A stretch of DNA of 64,000 nucleotides from Bostrychus sinensis (GCA_020698575.1 CM036253.1:31363719-31427718); one strand, 5' to 3'. Counted from the stretch's first letter, positions 1 through 51,895 are shown. Notes: generated by a model not told the origin, from the letters alone. Translations and numbers: made by a program.

Positions 1-109
1 TAAGCTTTGATCTTAACTAATAAATGTTTAAGAAAAAAAAAAAATGTGGGCACATATGTGGTAGATATGTAGAAGGGTAGTTAACCAGGAAGAAAGTAGA
101 TAAATATAG

Positions 110-295
110 GTAGTAGCTTAGTAGATAGAGCTACTCATCCACTGACCAGAAGGTTGGTGGCCTGATTCCCCAACAAGCATTGCATAAGGCTGTTGTGTCC
201 TTGGGCAAAACATTTCACCCACCTTGCCTGATAGAGTAATGTGTTTGTGTGTTGGTGGTAGGCGAAAGTAGCTAGCTGGGCAGGTACACTGTATA
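110..295 (+). repeat. tRNA-headed SINE copy (family 1), degraded
   Basis: The head resembles a tRNA promoter (tagtagatagagc, an A-box-like stretch; ccagaaggttggtgg before the B box). It is followed by the family word gttgtgtccttgggcaa. Other copies of family 1 lie at 1605, 2694, 13464, 28027, 40335, 50725, 51912 and 62255. Confidence 0.65.
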
Positions 296-1604
296 AAAAA
301 AAAATAAAAAAAAATTGCAAAAACTCAAAAACTCAAGGCAACAGGATCCCTCAAGATTTTTGAGTTTCGGGGCCAACTCAAAATCTCAAGTGTTTAAATA
401 GTTTTATTATTGAAAAAACTAAATTTAACAAAAGAATAATACTTTTTTCTGAACAATGGATAGTCAGTTGGATGTATAATGAGTTAAAAAAAATAATGAT
501 AGTGAGTAAACAGACACAGACTTCTTGGAGGAGCAGTGGGTTGAGACGCTCTTTGGCAGAAGCTGTGGGTTTATGTGGATTCCTCAAAATGAGTTCTCCC
601 AAGTCAGGATTCTAGGGACTTAATGTTGTGTTATTATTTAGACCAGTATCTTTGTCTTTGTATAAACCAAAACAGCTAAAGTTGAAAACATTGACAGTCC
701 ATAATATATTACAACTGAATGGCCAGGTGCATCAGAAAGACTGTAGGTTATTTCATACTTTTTCCCACAATACTTTGCAGCAGAAGAAGCAGGGAGTGGT
801 TCTATTTTCCGAGATCACGCCGAGCATCCAAACTAACTCTATATCACTGTGTTTTCACTTGTTGTTGGACGCAGCAGGTTCCTGACATCTCCGCAAGCAC
901 AGCGCCTCAGTGTGATGTGTGCATCATCCACTTCTCTGCAGATTTAGTTCCCTACAAAAAACTGGCGGAACCTAAAATTAGTTCTCTTTCCATTACACGC
1001 TCGCTGGGCAGAGTATTCTAGTACATACATGTGAGGACCACCTACTGAGACAACACCAATTCTCATGTCTTTTTCAGGCTTGGTTTGTCCTACATTTTGA
1101 ACTATGGGCATGTTTCTATAAGCAGAATAATATTAGTCTTTTAACACAAACTGGTAATGAGGGATATGTTAAATTAACACCAGGAGATAAGTGTGAGAGA
1201 CAGGCGTGTGCGGACTGGCCGGGCGCTGTCACCTCTGTCAGCGGGTACAGAGGAGCAGAAGATGGAGAAATCCTGGTACAGTCCTGCAGCTTCCTGTTAG
1301 AGCCACATGGAGGGTTCCCTGGGAGAGGACCTACAGAGGGATTTGATTGTTCAACTTCTGTAAAGTAATGTGGGAAGGTGAGATTGTCAAAGAATTATAA
1401 AATATGCACTTACCAGACACTAATAGATTTTCTAATGCTTCTAAACGCATTAATTGACTTATTCTCATTAGGGGTCATGGATAGCTTGAGTCTGTCCCTG
1501 CAACTATGGAGTTTAGGGAGGGTTCACACTGCACAATTAGTCCAGTTAGTTAGTCCAGTTAGTCGCAGGGCTGGCATACACTGAGGTATACATGGATAGA
1601 GGAA
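296..1604. other. Non-coding stretch, no gene recognised
   Basis: AT-rich with an A-run near 295-315. No exon with plausible homology was seen on either strand. It is probably part of a USP43 intron or the downstream flank. Confidence 0.4.
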
Positions 1605-1895
1605 GACAGTAGCTCAGTAGGTAGAGCTGTTCGCCCTCTATCGATCAACGCTGCCACCATTACCTGATGCGGTTGTGTCCTTGGGAAAGACACTTAACCC
1701 ACCTCGCCTATATAAATGTGTTAGTGTGAGTGTGTGATTGGAGAGGACGTTGGTGAAAAATGGCAGCCAGGCTTCCATCAGTCTGCCCCAGGGCAGCTGT
1801 GGCTAATGAAGTAGCTCACCAACAGCAAGTGTGACTCAGGAATGAATGAATAATGCACCTAGTTGTAAAGCATCTCTGAGTGTCTAGAAGACTGA
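1605..1895 (+). repeat. tRNA-headed SINE, near full length (family 1)
   Basis: The head agtagctcagtaggtagagc is a clear tRNA A-box type. It is followed by gttgtgtccttggg, the central word cagtctgccccagggcagct, and a tail with tgtaaagcatctctgagtgt. This is one of the best copies for defining the family. Confidence 0.8.
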
Positions 1896-2149
1896 TGGAG
1901 TATCATTGTTTATTTTTTTTTTCTATTTTATTTTATTTTGCATAGTGCTTTCTTTAGTAGTATTTTGATACACTTTTGTCATGTTACAATACTATCAGGG
2001 TACTTTGGCCGATACTCGTCATATTACGCTTCACAGACATTTATTAATTAAGTTGGAGCGAAGAAATGCTCCGCTCCAAGAGGGGAACCAGACTGTCCTG
2101 CTTGCGAAAAGCAAGTAGGACAATCTGGCTCGCCAGGCTAGACCTCTAT

Positions 2150-2466
2150 AGGTAAGGCAGACTTTATTGTCCTGTAGGGAAATTTGTCCAATGCCACTGG
2201 GATAACCTACCAAAAGCAGTCAGGGACCCTTCTCCAGATCTGAGCCAGGAGCCTGGTCAGGAGTACCTGACTGGAGGATTAGCCTATTGTGCATGTTTTA
2301 GGTTCATGGGGGAAACCGGAGCACCCGGAGGACACCGACCCAGACACAGGGAGAACATGCAAACTCCACACAGAAAGGCCCAATGTGGTCCCAGAATCAA
2401 ACCCGAAACTGTGCTGTGAGGTGAGAGTGCTAATCATTTTGCCATCATGCCGCCCAGTCCTGGCAG
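2150..2466 (-). repeat. tRNA-derived SINE of a second family
   Basis: Read on the minus strand, the tRNA-like head is near 2466 (gaggtgagagtgctaa... on the plus strand) and the tail near 2150 (caaatttccctacaggacaa with an accttacc end). The plus-strand word gagaacatgcaaactccaca is diagnostic for this common fish repeat. Other copies are at 7225 (tail), 43617, 50370 and 50690/51026. Confidence 0.75.
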
Positions 2467-2693
2467 CACAGTAGTGCCATTATTATGCATAATGTCACAG
2501 TATCAAAATATCAAAAGTATCAATATCAGGTTAAAGTTTGCCTGGGAATTCCAGCCTCACCGCTGTACCAGTGGATGAGTGTGGTCGCCATTGAATCAAT
2601 TTGATTTCTAGAGTGGAGCAAACCCGAGTAAACTGACAGCGGAATAAGCCAATCAGAAAATGGCGGACGTGACGTTAACAAAGCGACAAGAAA

Positions 2694-2850
2694 GTCCGTC
2701 AGTCTGCCCCAGGGCAGCTGTGGCTACAGAAGTAGCTCACCACCACCAAGTGTGACTGAGGAGTGAATGAATAATTGATCAATTGTAAAGCGTCTTTGAG
2801 TGTCCAAAAAAGCGCTATATAAATTCGATGAATTATTATTATTATTATTA
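2694..2850 (+). repeat. SINE family 1, 3' half with (TTA)n tail
   Basis: It has the central word and the tail aagcgctatataaattcgat followed by attattatt. The tRNA head is missing, so this is a 5'-truncated copy. Confidence 0.75.
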
Positions 2851-3344
2851 AGAAAGTGAGCAATGCAAAAATATATATATATTTTTTTTAAATAAAGGCT
2901 TCTAGTGCTGTAAGCTGCTGTGGTTTTAATGACTCGATATGTTTTTGGTCATTTAAAACTGAATTTACCGATGAATGAAACAAACTCACGGCTCCTTGGT
3001 GTGGCATCTTGTTTGTTGTTGTTGAGGAGACGAGTGACGCTGCTCACGAAGAACACATGACTTAAATAAACAAATCAAAATGCACAGTACGGTTGGGATT
3101 TGAATCCAACCACGGCTGAGGACGTGGTGACCAGACTGATATTTCTCTGTATAATAATACAGAGACATATCAGTCTGGATTTTCCAGGAAAGGTTAAAGT
3201 ATCCATACTTAGAATTGGGTTACAAAATATTGCGATATATCACAAAACTACATTTTTCCAAGCCCCACAATTTATACTATAATATATTATTAAAGTTTGA
3301 GATCAGAACTGAGACTTCATATTTAATATATTATATTATAATTT

Positions 3345-3610
3345 TTTCTGCTGGCTTGACAGACACACTACGGTGTTCTCAACAGCTTAATGTGTGATCG
3401 CAAATGATTTTGATTACAATACACTACAGCATTTGCATTTTGGGGCTATTACACACCTAGACATGTCAGTGATGTGCGGTGAGGGTGATGACTGGTGATG
3501 CTCACTGTTTCACCTGTCAGACCTCTAAATATACATTCAAATATACGCATGTGCTTGAATCATATTTTATAAAGCATACATGCTGTCTTTAGTAGTGTTT
3601 CTTTTTTCAT
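3345..3610 (+). repeat. Dispersed repeat, direct partner of 6797-7080
   Basis: It shares gttctcaacagct, a 'gatgtgcggtgagg' type word and a closing tgtttcttttt with 6797-7080 in the same orientation about 3.45 kb away. The ends are unclear. It is probably a degraded DNA transposon family. Confidence 0.55.
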
Positions 3611-4979
3611 ACTTAAGATTTATATTACTTTAGTAACACTTTGGAATATTTTACCACCATTAGGCAGAAATAAAGGGTTAATAACTATGTAATTAACAAT
3701 AATTTGATGAATAACAAGATACTGAACAAACACAGATGCTTATAGTTTAGCATTGATTCATATGAGCTTATTACTCAAGAATTAAACATTGATAACAATG
3801 TTCATAATTCAGTGGTGTTTTTAAATGTTGAAGTAATACTTTGTAAATAATCAACTTACTAGTCCTTAACTAATACTTTACAAATACAGATTTATAATGA
3901 GTTCTTTTAAAGTGTTACTGGTCAATCTCACATTCAGTTGCATTTTAAGTTAATTTGGTTCCACAGCCAGTCTCTAATCCTTTGTAGGAGATTGGTTTAT
4001 ACTACGGGTTACCAGCTCTGCTTTAGTGAGCCTTCTGAAGAGCTCAGATTAAGATGTCAAGCCGTGTCAGTGGATGGAAACGAAGCTGTCAACCATTTTG
4101 TTTTTTCACTTTCCTCTCCACTCAGGGCTAAAATTAGACTCTGAAGAGCGCCTTACTCACCGACACCAGATTCTGTGAGATTCTGTGAGATGAAAGATTC
4201 AGCTCATACATCTGCCGAAAGCCTGCTTGTTTCTTGGCAGCGCTGGGCTATAGTGCGCAGTGATTACCCTGTACCAGGCTGGGCCTAATTAAACGAACTG
4301 ACAGCAGGGGGGTGGGGGCATGCAGGAGAGCACACATCTCCAGCCGTGACTTTGACAACATACCTGACTCTCTGCGGGCCCCCTGCCGGAGCACCCACTG
4401 AGCGCTGAGTAAAAGTAACAAAGCAAATCCACGCAATCTGTGCTTATTATAGGAGGCTGTGTGTCAGGTGGTACATACAGTAGGTAAGTATACAGCGCTG
4501 GAGAGGGGCGTGTCGGGTTTGACAGTGATGCTCAGCAGGGGGCTCTCAGCGGGCTATGGGCTGTTTACAGCCGTCATTCCATGTCATGTGTTTCTGATGC
4601 CACACTAAAGGCGGTGTGTAGTGTTTTAAAGTCAGCATGACGGGCCCCTGACCCTGTCATGTCTCATTAGCACAGGCTGCTCTGACACTAATACCATATA
4701 TGCAAATGGACAGTCATTGATGTTCACTGGGAGATATGTGGCTGGTGTACATTTTCAGGTTTAAACTGATATTTATGTTACTAAAAGGACAACATACAAT
4801 AGTTTTTACCTAATATAATACTCATTCAGGCTTGACATTAGGCTCTTTGAAGCACTTGAAGACATATTAATTGGCTTTGAAGGACAACATTAACTAACTA
4901 TATACAGATTTAGTGGTAGTTAAGCATAGACACACTCTCCACTGACAGTCTATGTAACTAGTCTGCAGGTTAGTGAGCT
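3611..4979. other. Non-coding stretch, no gene recognised
   Basis: No recognisable exon or complete repeat is seen. A short direct duplication of 'gattctgtga' lies near 4168-4192. Confidence 0.35.
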
Positions 4980-5445
4980 CCTGCCCCAAATGGAGGACAT
5001 CAAGTGTCTCGGAGTGTGAGATTGACAGTTGGATTGGCGCAGAGTCTGCAGTAATGCAGTCGTTGTGATGGTCTGTTGTGGTGCAGAAGGTCAATCCACA
5101 TTCCTACTCTCACCTATGGTCATGAGCTTTATTTCATAACTGAAAGGACAAAATCCTGGATACAAGCGGCTGAAACGAGTTTCCTCTGCAGGGTGGCTGG
5201 ACGCTCCCTTAGAGATAGGTTGAGGAGTTTGGTCACTCGGGAGGAGTTCAGAGTAGAGCCCCTGCTCCTCCACACTGAGAGGAGCCAGCTGAGGTTCCAG
5301 GCACGTACTACCGAGAGGAGGCCCCAGGGAAGACCAAGGACACACTGGAGGGACCTTGTCACTCAGCTGGCCTGGGAACGCCTTGGGATTCCTCAGGGAG
5401 AGCTGCAACCCAGCCCCCGATAAGTGGTAGATGGATGGATTCACA
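4980..5445 (+). pseudogene. 3' fragment of a non-LTR retrotransposon
   Basis: Plus-strand translation gives LTYGHELYFITERTKSWIQA, then FLCRVAGRSLRDR, VEPLLLHTERSQLRF and RPQGRPRTHWRDLVTQLAWE. These are C-terminal words of a widespread fish LINE reverse-transcriptase protein. Upstream nucleotides from about 4980 also match the element's coding sequence but with deletions, and the FGHL-type segment after SQLRF is lost. The end 'gataagtggtagatggatgga' is the usual 3' terminus. It is 5' truncated and decayed. Confidence 0.75.
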
Positions 5446-5974
5446 TATCCATATTAGCCTTTTGTTTAGTCAAACTTAGCATTAGCATTTCACCATTTTG
5501 TGACTCACCCATTAGCTTTGATTTTTGTTTGTAGTTTTAGTTGCCCAGTTTTGAATAAATGTTAAATATTGTATTCACCTTTCTTTGGTTATTAATTTGT
5601 TAATTTCTATTTCTATCTCTGCCTTTTTTTTGACCACCACATATCCATATTCTTACCTGTGAGCTTAATATTGGAGCTAAACCCTTAGTAAATTGGGTTA
5701 CATCTGTAAACTTTGGCATAAAGCCACCTCCCACTTGGTTACACAGGCCACTGTGGCCCACTGTGTTTCTTACTTGCCCACTGGGGCACCCAGAGCAGTG
5801 CACCTGCTCAGACACAGAGTTTAACTGCCCTGGGCAAGTGGACAACTGTTAAAGAGGCTACATTCTGCTATTATTCCTATTTTTAAACCAATCTTGGGTC
5901 TCTCTAGAACAGCATTTTACAGTTTACAGCCTCTAAAACCATTTTGTGACAAATAGAGAACATTTTTAATAAGT

Positions 5975-6130
5975 TCTCTACTGGGCAGCAGAGTGCAGGA
6001 GAGCGCAGACTGTTGCTGTAATTTGAACACAAACAGAGGAAAAAAAGCTTTTTGTTTCCTTGAACTTTTTGTATGATACAATTTTACTACAAAATGAAAA
6101 ATAGCTGTGAGGAATCAGTGGAAAGCTGTA
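5975..6130 (+). repeat. Fragment of the 'gcagcagagtgcag' MITE family
   Basis: It shares ggcagcagagtgcag, aaaaaaagct, tttccttaaactttttgt-like and atgccattt-like words with 10058-10350. It is an internal piece of a non-autonomous DNA element family that recurs in this window. Confidence 0.5.
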
Positions 6131-6796
6131 CACAGTTTTTTTGATAAATGAGCGCAGGATGTTGCATGATCCACTCTTGGTCAGACCAGACCTAGCTCCT
6201 AGCATAATCTGAATCTCAAACCCCTCCATACTCTTTACTATGCTAGACTATAAAATTAAGCATGAGAAGCACAAGATGCAGTGAGGGATAATGGTGCCCT
6301 CCAGGGAGTGTTACCCCCATATCATGAGCTCACATAAAGCCTATAGATATGCCACCACACTGTAGTAGTCGGACCTTACTATGATCTGAGTAGTGTGAGG
6401 TGGTTCTCTTTTGAACAATGTCAGTGAGTACTGCTTGCTCTGTCCTGGGGCAGTAAAAACCTGTCCTGGAACAGTTGGGCCTGGCTGCACATAAAAAGAA
6501 CTATGGCCCTCTGTCTGTAGCACCCCGCCCACACAAGAGGCATCATAAAACAGGTTTACAGTCTCTCTGGAGATATAGGCCACAGGCTAAAATACACAGC
6601 ACAGGGCCTTACTCCAACATGAAAGTTGCAGAAGTAAAAAGAATACACGTACAACAAAATACATGTTTGTCCCAAATAAGCCATACATAAGCCAGTAAGC
6701 AACCCTGTCATCCAAAGGCGCTGACCTGAGATTATTATTGTTAGAGATCAGTGCTGGCTCCGCATTTACCAGAGAGGTGCATTCTATCATGACAAT

Positions 6797-7080
6797 TCTT
6801 TCTACTGGCCTGACACACTACACTGTTCTCAACAGCTCAGTGTTTGAGATTGTTTTATTACACTGGATAGAATTTGCATTTGGACCCTATGGCACGCCAT
6901 CAGATAACTATATATAATGTATGATGCTGCTATGTTCAGTGAGGTGCGATGATGTTGGTAGCTGGTGACACACAAAGTTTCACTGTCAGATGTCCAATTA
7001 TACAGTAGCCTATATACTCAGTAGAACTGTATGTTGGCAGCTTGCATTCTGTAAGTTGGCTGTGTTTCTTTTATATACAA
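6797..7080 (+). repeat. Dispersed repeat, direct partner of 3345-3610
   Basis: It carries the same run of words as 3345-3610 (cacactacactgttctcaac, gtgaggtgcgatgatg, ggctgtgtttctttt) at lower identity. The orientation is direct. Confidence 0.55.
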
Positions 7081-7224
7081 ATAAGAGGCATATTTGGCAA
7101 AAAAGTAGGTTGAATTTAAATTTATTGGTACAACCGATTGCTTATTTATTTTTGTAAGAAAACCACACTAAATTAAAGAAAGTATGTGTGTCTTGTACCC
7201 AGGTGTACCCACTGTGGTTGCCCA

Positions 7225-7325
7225 CTGACAGGTTGCCCCAGCGGCAGTGAAGGATGGGTCAAAAGCAGAGGACAAATTTCCCTACAGGGACAGTTAAGTC
7301 CACTTTACCTTACCTTACCTTAGTT
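7225..7325 (+). repeat. Tail of SINE family 2
   Basis: The words ggatgggtcaaaagcagagg and acaaatttccctacagggac are followed by an accttaccttacctt pentamer tail. It is the plus-strand counterpart of the tails at 2150 and 50383. Confidence 0.65.
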
Positions 7326-8099
7326 AAGCTAGCTAATTGTCAATTGGGAAACAGGAAGAGAATGGCGATGGTGTAGTGTATAATGGATGATTTTATTACT
7401 TAAAAAATGTCGTTATTTGCCCAGGTGTTAACATTTAAATTTTTAATTTCTCCTTAAGTTTAAAAAAGTTTCTTAGACCCTGCAGTAAAGTAAACACCTG
7501 CTGCTATAAACTTTAGTCTACATTTCTTGCTGAAAACCTTGTGTCTAAGTGCACGCCCCCTTCAGTAAAGCACAGGTACTGTGTGCCCAACCTGCAGCTT
7601 GTTTTAGCGCATAAGATTAAATATGCTCACTCAAACAAACCACTTTATCTAGAATACAGAAATTCAAGACACATGATAAAAGTGTCTACAGATGTTATAA
7701 GTACAAAGAACAGAGAAGTGGTAACAGGAACGCGCTGAGTGTAACAAGTCAGTTTGTATGACACATGGCTCACAGAGAGAACAGCCCTTTGTGTTTAGAC
7801 GGTGAGTAGTCTGTAAAACAAAGGGGAGAGATCCACTCATGCAGTGGAGCAGCAACAGCTGTGACGCCCTTAGTGTAAATTGGTGCTTTTAAACAGGCTC
7901 GCGTAAAACAACCTGCTGTGATACCCTCCTGATGTTTTCTGTGTAAATTTGGAAACAGTTTCACTCCAAGCGTCATTCTAAAAATAGAACATTAACGTCA
8001 GAGGGTCCATGACTGAAAAACGACTGAGAACCTGCACCAACAAATTACTGGATGACACTTTGCATCTGCCCATATATGTAGACAGTATTTGTGCATTAC
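7326..8099. other. USP43 intron or flank, no gene recognised
   Basis: This is sequence downstream of exon f on the minus strand. No exon homologous to the next USP43 segment was recognised. Confidence 0.4.
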
Positions 8100-46946
<38,847 letters not shown>

Positions 46947-47694
46947 CTGTAGGACAAAAAGAGTGTTTTAAAACACAAAAGTAGCATAATATAAATCAGT
47001 ACACTGGATAAGTAGAAAATGAATAGAGATTTAGAACACAAACAGACTGCTTCCTGAAAAGTGCATTGTTCCTGTACAGTGTCTGCAGGAGTGAAGTCTG
47101 GTGAGTGTTAGTGACAGTCGATAACTGTCAACATCACACTGTTATCTTCAGCGTGAGGCTACCAGAGCTCACTGGGGCCACACAGAGCTGCTGTCAAACT
47201 GAAGCATGTGGGAAGGCACATCAAAACATACAATAAAAAATTCAAAAAAATAATAAGCAGGTTTAAGGCATTTACTTCAGGCACTTGATTATGACAAATA
47301 CTCACATGGGGCCTGATCTACATACAGTAGGTGCTGAATTGGATGTGCAGTTTCAAAATGGCGTTTGCAATATGTGGGCATGTTGTGTGTGTGAGTAACT
47401 GCACAAATAATTGTTGCAGCAAATCCTGTATGTAAATGAGAATTTAGCATCTGTCAGAGTGCGACGGCAGTGCCTGCAGCCAGACACCCTGTGAGAGAAC
47501 TTTGTAAAAAACAAGCTACACAACAGAACGTCTTCTGTTTTCTATAGAAGGGATGCAGCACAGTTTGAAGCAGGACAAAGTAAGTAAAGCCAGACAGAGC
47601 GTGCGCCAGGACACGTGCATCCCAATGCTAAGGCAATTAGCGAATGCTGAGTTTCCACTGTAATGATCATATTAGGACTTTTATTTAGTAGGAC
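46947..47694. other. Probable upstream USP43 intron, no exon recognised
   Basis: The sequence immediately upstream of exon a. A fragment near 47310-47470 starts 'ggggcctgatctacatac', like the ends of the 46081 MITE family. Confidence 0.4.
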
Positions 47695-48315
47695 CAGGGC
47701 TTGACGTTTACTTTGTTGCTCACTGGCCGCCGTGGCCACAGTCTAATGAGCCTAAAGTTAAATAAATGTAAAATTAGTAAAAAAAAATCTGTATGGACAG
47801 GAATTAAAAAATAAATAAATACATTGATGTAATAATAATGGCAATAGTGTGATATTATGGTATCAAAAGCAAAAAAAATAGAAGTAAGAGTGAACTACAT
47901 AGACCATGATCCTTTGCTCCATTTCTCTGTAGCCAACATGACCAAAATATTGTTATTAAACAGTCTTAATCTTTTGAAATGTCACAATAACTAAATCACT
48001 AAAGGCTTGTCAGGGTATTTTTAGAGAATATGTTTTGTTATCGTGAGCATTTCTACAATATCGTACCATTACATTTTAATATCATGATAATACCATACCG
48101 TGACATTTGGATATTGTTACCTTCCTATTCTTACTAAAAGGTGTACACTCAAGTAGAGCAACATCAATTCATGCTTAACCATTAAAGTTAAGATATACAA
48201 TAGGTATTCATAAAAATTAACCAGCCATAGTGGCTAGTGAGAGTATTTGTGTCACTAGCCAAAACAAAAATCTACCTGCATTTGGCCGGTTGGCGAGTGT
48301 TAATGTCAAGCCCTG
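47695..48315. mobile_element. hAT-like non-autonomous element, 621 bp
   Basis: The ends CAGGGCTTGACGTTTAC and (complement) CAGGGCTTGACATTAAC are inverted. The flanks agtaggac (47687-47694) and attaggac (48316-48323) agree at 7 of 8 bases. Internal words on 'ggcta(g)tgag' recur at 55520-55580. No coding capacity. Confidence 0.8.
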
Positions 48316-48479
48316 ATTAGGACCCAGTTTGAAAAACAGAAGATGAAAAGGGCTGCAGCTCAATGGAAAACAAGTCAAACCCAAGAAAAGGGTGTTGCAG
48401 ATAAAGTTTCTTTGTTGCCTTCAACTTCACATCGGCATATTTTTGTTGTACCTGTTTAAATGACCTCTTTTATTTGAGC

Positions 48480-48700
48480 ACAAACAACAGCCTCCTGAGC
48501 AAAATCTTGTCCAATGTGTAAAATGTACTTATTGAGCTCTTGTAGTGGTGATAAATCAAACAGCGACTACTAAAAGGATTTTATTTGCATTTTCTCTGCC
48601 ATGTATTTTGTGCGCTCTGCCAAAAACGCCCCACTTTACAAATGCATTAAGTCGATTAATTAGTGTGACGACAAAAGCAAAATTTCCTTTACCAAGTGAT
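48480..48700 (-). repeat. MITE family copy, complement of 26865-27190
   Basis: It shares gtggtgataaatcaaacagc, gattttatttgcattttc and a closing 'agtgattgtgcataaaag'. Confidence 0.45.
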
Positions 48701-50369
48701 TGTGCATAAAAGCTAAAGATACAATATCAGTGTTAAAGCCAGATACTTGAGAATGCATTAATTCATCATATCAGTCCAGAAGAGCTCTTACAGCTCTCTG
48801 AACAGTCCGAACTGAACCACTCTCCCATGCTCGCTCTGTGTTTACTATTCCTCTGGTCGTCAGAACGGCCGCAGCTCCCAAACAAGACTCCACTGTTCCA
48901 GGCCGGCACTGCCAACGTGAGCCAGCATGACCTCTGCGCCACACACAGCTCAGAAGAGGACTGGACTTTCTGAAGAGGCTCAAATACTGGAGTCAGGAGA
49001 GAAAAACTGGTGCTAAAAATTCTCTCACAGAATCAGCCTGCTGGACTCTGGCCATCCAACTGAATCAAACTGAAGTGTGCATTGTCAGACTTTGTGATAT
49101 TGTAAGACATCACATCAGCCATTTATAATGAATACAAACCCAAGATTTCAGCACAGACATTTTGGCATCAAATTTTAATCTGACTACAGTACTTTTTCAA
49201 ATGACTAAAGAGAAATAGCCACATAAACATTACAAGAAATGGTGAAATGATTGTACAAGCATTTAGGTTGAGTTGTTGTGTCACAGTGGGTTTTTATATA
49301 TTCTGCTCAAATAAAGAAATGGAATGACATTAAATTAAAATGTTTAGAAGCATATTTGGTAACAGACACACACCTAGAGATTCAAGGCCAAATAAAAATA
49401 TGTGTAAGCAGAAGTATTTTGCACCGTTCTTGTTCATAGCACAGACTTATTTGTGACATTGCATAAGATAGCAAAGTCCACTGACTGAAACTACATTAGA
49501 TTGCAAAAGAAACTGTCCTAACGTGATACTTTTTGTGAATGTCTCCATGCTGAAACCTGACCTTTTTGCTTTACTGCACCTCAGCACTTAATCTGCCTTC
49601 TCAGCCTTTGCTTCCCAGCTCTAGCATCTTCAAATTCTGCCATTCTCAACTTCAATATCTGCTAACACGGCCTGGCACGCCACGCAGAATTTGACTGTAT
49701 TAAGAAACGGTATCATGCCTTCACCTTGAGAATTTCCCATCACAAACGTAGGAATGGATTCCAGAGCTATCTAAATGCAGCGATAAGGTGGCAGCATTTC
49801 AGAGAGCAAACATGCTGAGCTTATCTGCCCTCGGAAAAACATGTCCAGAGCTGGCCTGTCAATAGAGCTGTGTGCTAACAGGAGCTGCTAAAGGTGTGCA
49901 TTAGCCGAAGTGAGAAAGTGGTCCAGGTTAGCTTCCTTTGATGTGATTCTGATAAGGCACCAGCAGAGTGTCAGGATTCAGTTGAGTGAGATGCAGAGGT
50001 TAAAATTTGTTGTGCAAGAGACATGAACAGAACAGAGATCAGCTGCGTGAAACTGAGATGCTATCTTTGAAATGGGCTGTCAGGGAAAACACGTCACCTT
50101 CAAACTGATAAATGCTGCTAAATGGAAAAAAGGTTATAATAAGAGTCTATTTATAGAGTCAGAGTCAGGTGGTGGATGGTGACTAGTGACTCAAGGCAAA
50201 AAAGAACATGGGTGTGCATTAAAGAGCACCTCTGTCCTGTTCAGTGGCCAACTGTGGTATTGCAGCAATAAGAAGAGACTAATAGAATTTAGGTTACTTT
50301 GTAATATTCTTAGGCCTTTAAAGGCTTTATTGGTACAATCGATAAGTTTATTGTCTGCACAGGAATATT
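48701..50369. other. Intron or flank, no gene recognised
   Basis: No exon with homology. The frame at 48,771-48,983 (-) codes nothing recognised. Confidence 0.4.
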
Positions 50370-50668
50370 TAAGGTTAAGATAGACTTTATTGTCCCTGTG
50401 GGGAAATTTGTTCTCTCCATTTGGCCCATCCTTCAATCACTGCCGCTTGGGAAGAGCTGTGAGCAACTGCAGTGCAGCGCCCAGGAACCTTTCTCCAGAT
50501 CTTTAGTCAGGAGTACCTAGCTGGAGGATTAGCCTACTGTGCATGTTGTTTTTAGGCTGATGGTGGAAACCAGAGCACCCAGAGGAAACCCATCCAGACA
50601 GGAGTTAAAACCCAGGACATTCTTGATGTGAGGTAAAAGAGCTAACTAGCCACCATGCTACTTGCGTT
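50370..50668 (-). repeat. SINE family 2, near full length, inverted
   Basis: The plus strand starts tagactttattgtccctgtg and gggaaatttgttc (the tail in complement) and ends near 'gtgaggtaaaagagctaact' (head). Same layout as 2150-2466. Confidence 0.75.
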
Positions 50669-50689
50669 TGACTCATCCTTCAATTAGGA

Positions 50690-51070
50690 ACAGAGCCTGG
50701 GGACTCTTCTCCAGATCTTGAGCCAGCAGCTCAGTAGGTAGAATTTTTCGCCCAGTAACCCAAAAGTTGTCAGGTGTCCTTGGGCAAGACACTTCACCTG
50801 ACCTGATTTATGAATGTGCTAGTGTGATTGTGTGTTTGGTTGGCCATGGGCCCAAAATGGCAGCCAAGCCTCTGTCAGTCTGCCCCAGGGCAGCTGTGAT
50901 TACAGAAGTAGCTCACCACCTCAGAGTGTGGTGAGGAGTGAATGAATAATGCACCTTATTGTAAAAATGTCTTTGAGTGTCTAGAAAAGCGCTATATAAA
51001 ACAGATGCATTATTATTTTTATTATGATCCTGGTCAGGAGTAACTAGCTGGAGGATTAGCCTATAGTGTG
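50690..51070 (-). repeat. SINE family 2 fragment split by a family-1 SINE
   Basis: The left piece 50690-50724 (cttctccagatcttgagcca) and the right piece 51026-51070 (gatcctggtcaggagtaact, ctggaggattagcc) are adjacent in other copies (2235-2285). They are now separated by the 301-bp SINE at 50725-51025. Confidence 0.75.
50725..51025 (+). repeat. SINE family 1 inserted in SINE family 2
   Basis: It has the head agcagctcagtaggtagaat, tgtccttgggcaagacactt, the central word cagtctgccccagggcagct and the tail gtctagaaaagcgctatata with a (TTA) end. It is full length. Confidence 0.8.
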
Positions 51071-51866
51071 CACGTCTGGAGGTGTATTCAGTCAGTCTTT
51101 AGAATAAGGACTATCACTTAGGTTATCCTGTATATTGTGCAGCTGCAAAGGAAAACTTGCTTGTTTTGTGCTAAAGCTGTAGCAACACTTTAACACACCT
51201 GAACATTTCTGCCTGGCATTAGCTATAGCAATGTATTTACTGCTGTGTAAAAAAGAGACAGATGACAAGACATGTACTGTACAACCTCCAGAACTTTGTC
51301 ATGTGTATATGACTTTAGTGTTCTTTGTGGATAATGGGAAAAATGCAAGTTTGTTTACAAAATAAGACCGCATGCAGGAGAGGCTGATCTGCATGTTCTC
51401 TTTTTATTCCCTACCCACTGACAGTAGACATGCAGAAAGTATATAATCCTAAATCAGAAACATCTGAATTTAAAAAGCACATAAATATCTTACAGCCTAT
51501 GGTTCGTTTGTCCAGGCGTATGTGCTTGCAGCAATAGTTCAGCCAAGAGCTGTGCAAAATGTGCATCTTCCATTATTCCTCCTTATATGTAAATGTTGAT
51601 CTGAACTGTCTACCTCTACTGAATGCATTGACCTGATTGTCCCATGAGAGAGCTGTGTGCCAAAGAGAAAATGAAATCTCACATCTCTTACTCTAGCATC
51701 TAACACGCTGTAATTGATTTGAAGTATTTAGATAAACGGCACAGATACAGCCTTGTTGTGAGTGCTGGTCTGCCAGCAGGAGGCCACACTTTAGATCCAC
51801 ACTGGAGATGACAATGATGATGACAATGATGATGATGATGAAGAAGAGTGTATTGTAGAGCAGCTG

Positions 51867-51868
51867 AC

Positions 51869-51895
<27 letters not shown>
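51867..51895. repeat. (AT)n microsatellite
   Basis: About 14 AT dinucleotides, just before an ATT patch. Confidence 0.85.

Noticed and set aside
5091..5444. 117-codon minus-strand open frame at the LINE fragment
   Set aside because: It is the antisense shadow of the plus-strand LINE coding remnant.
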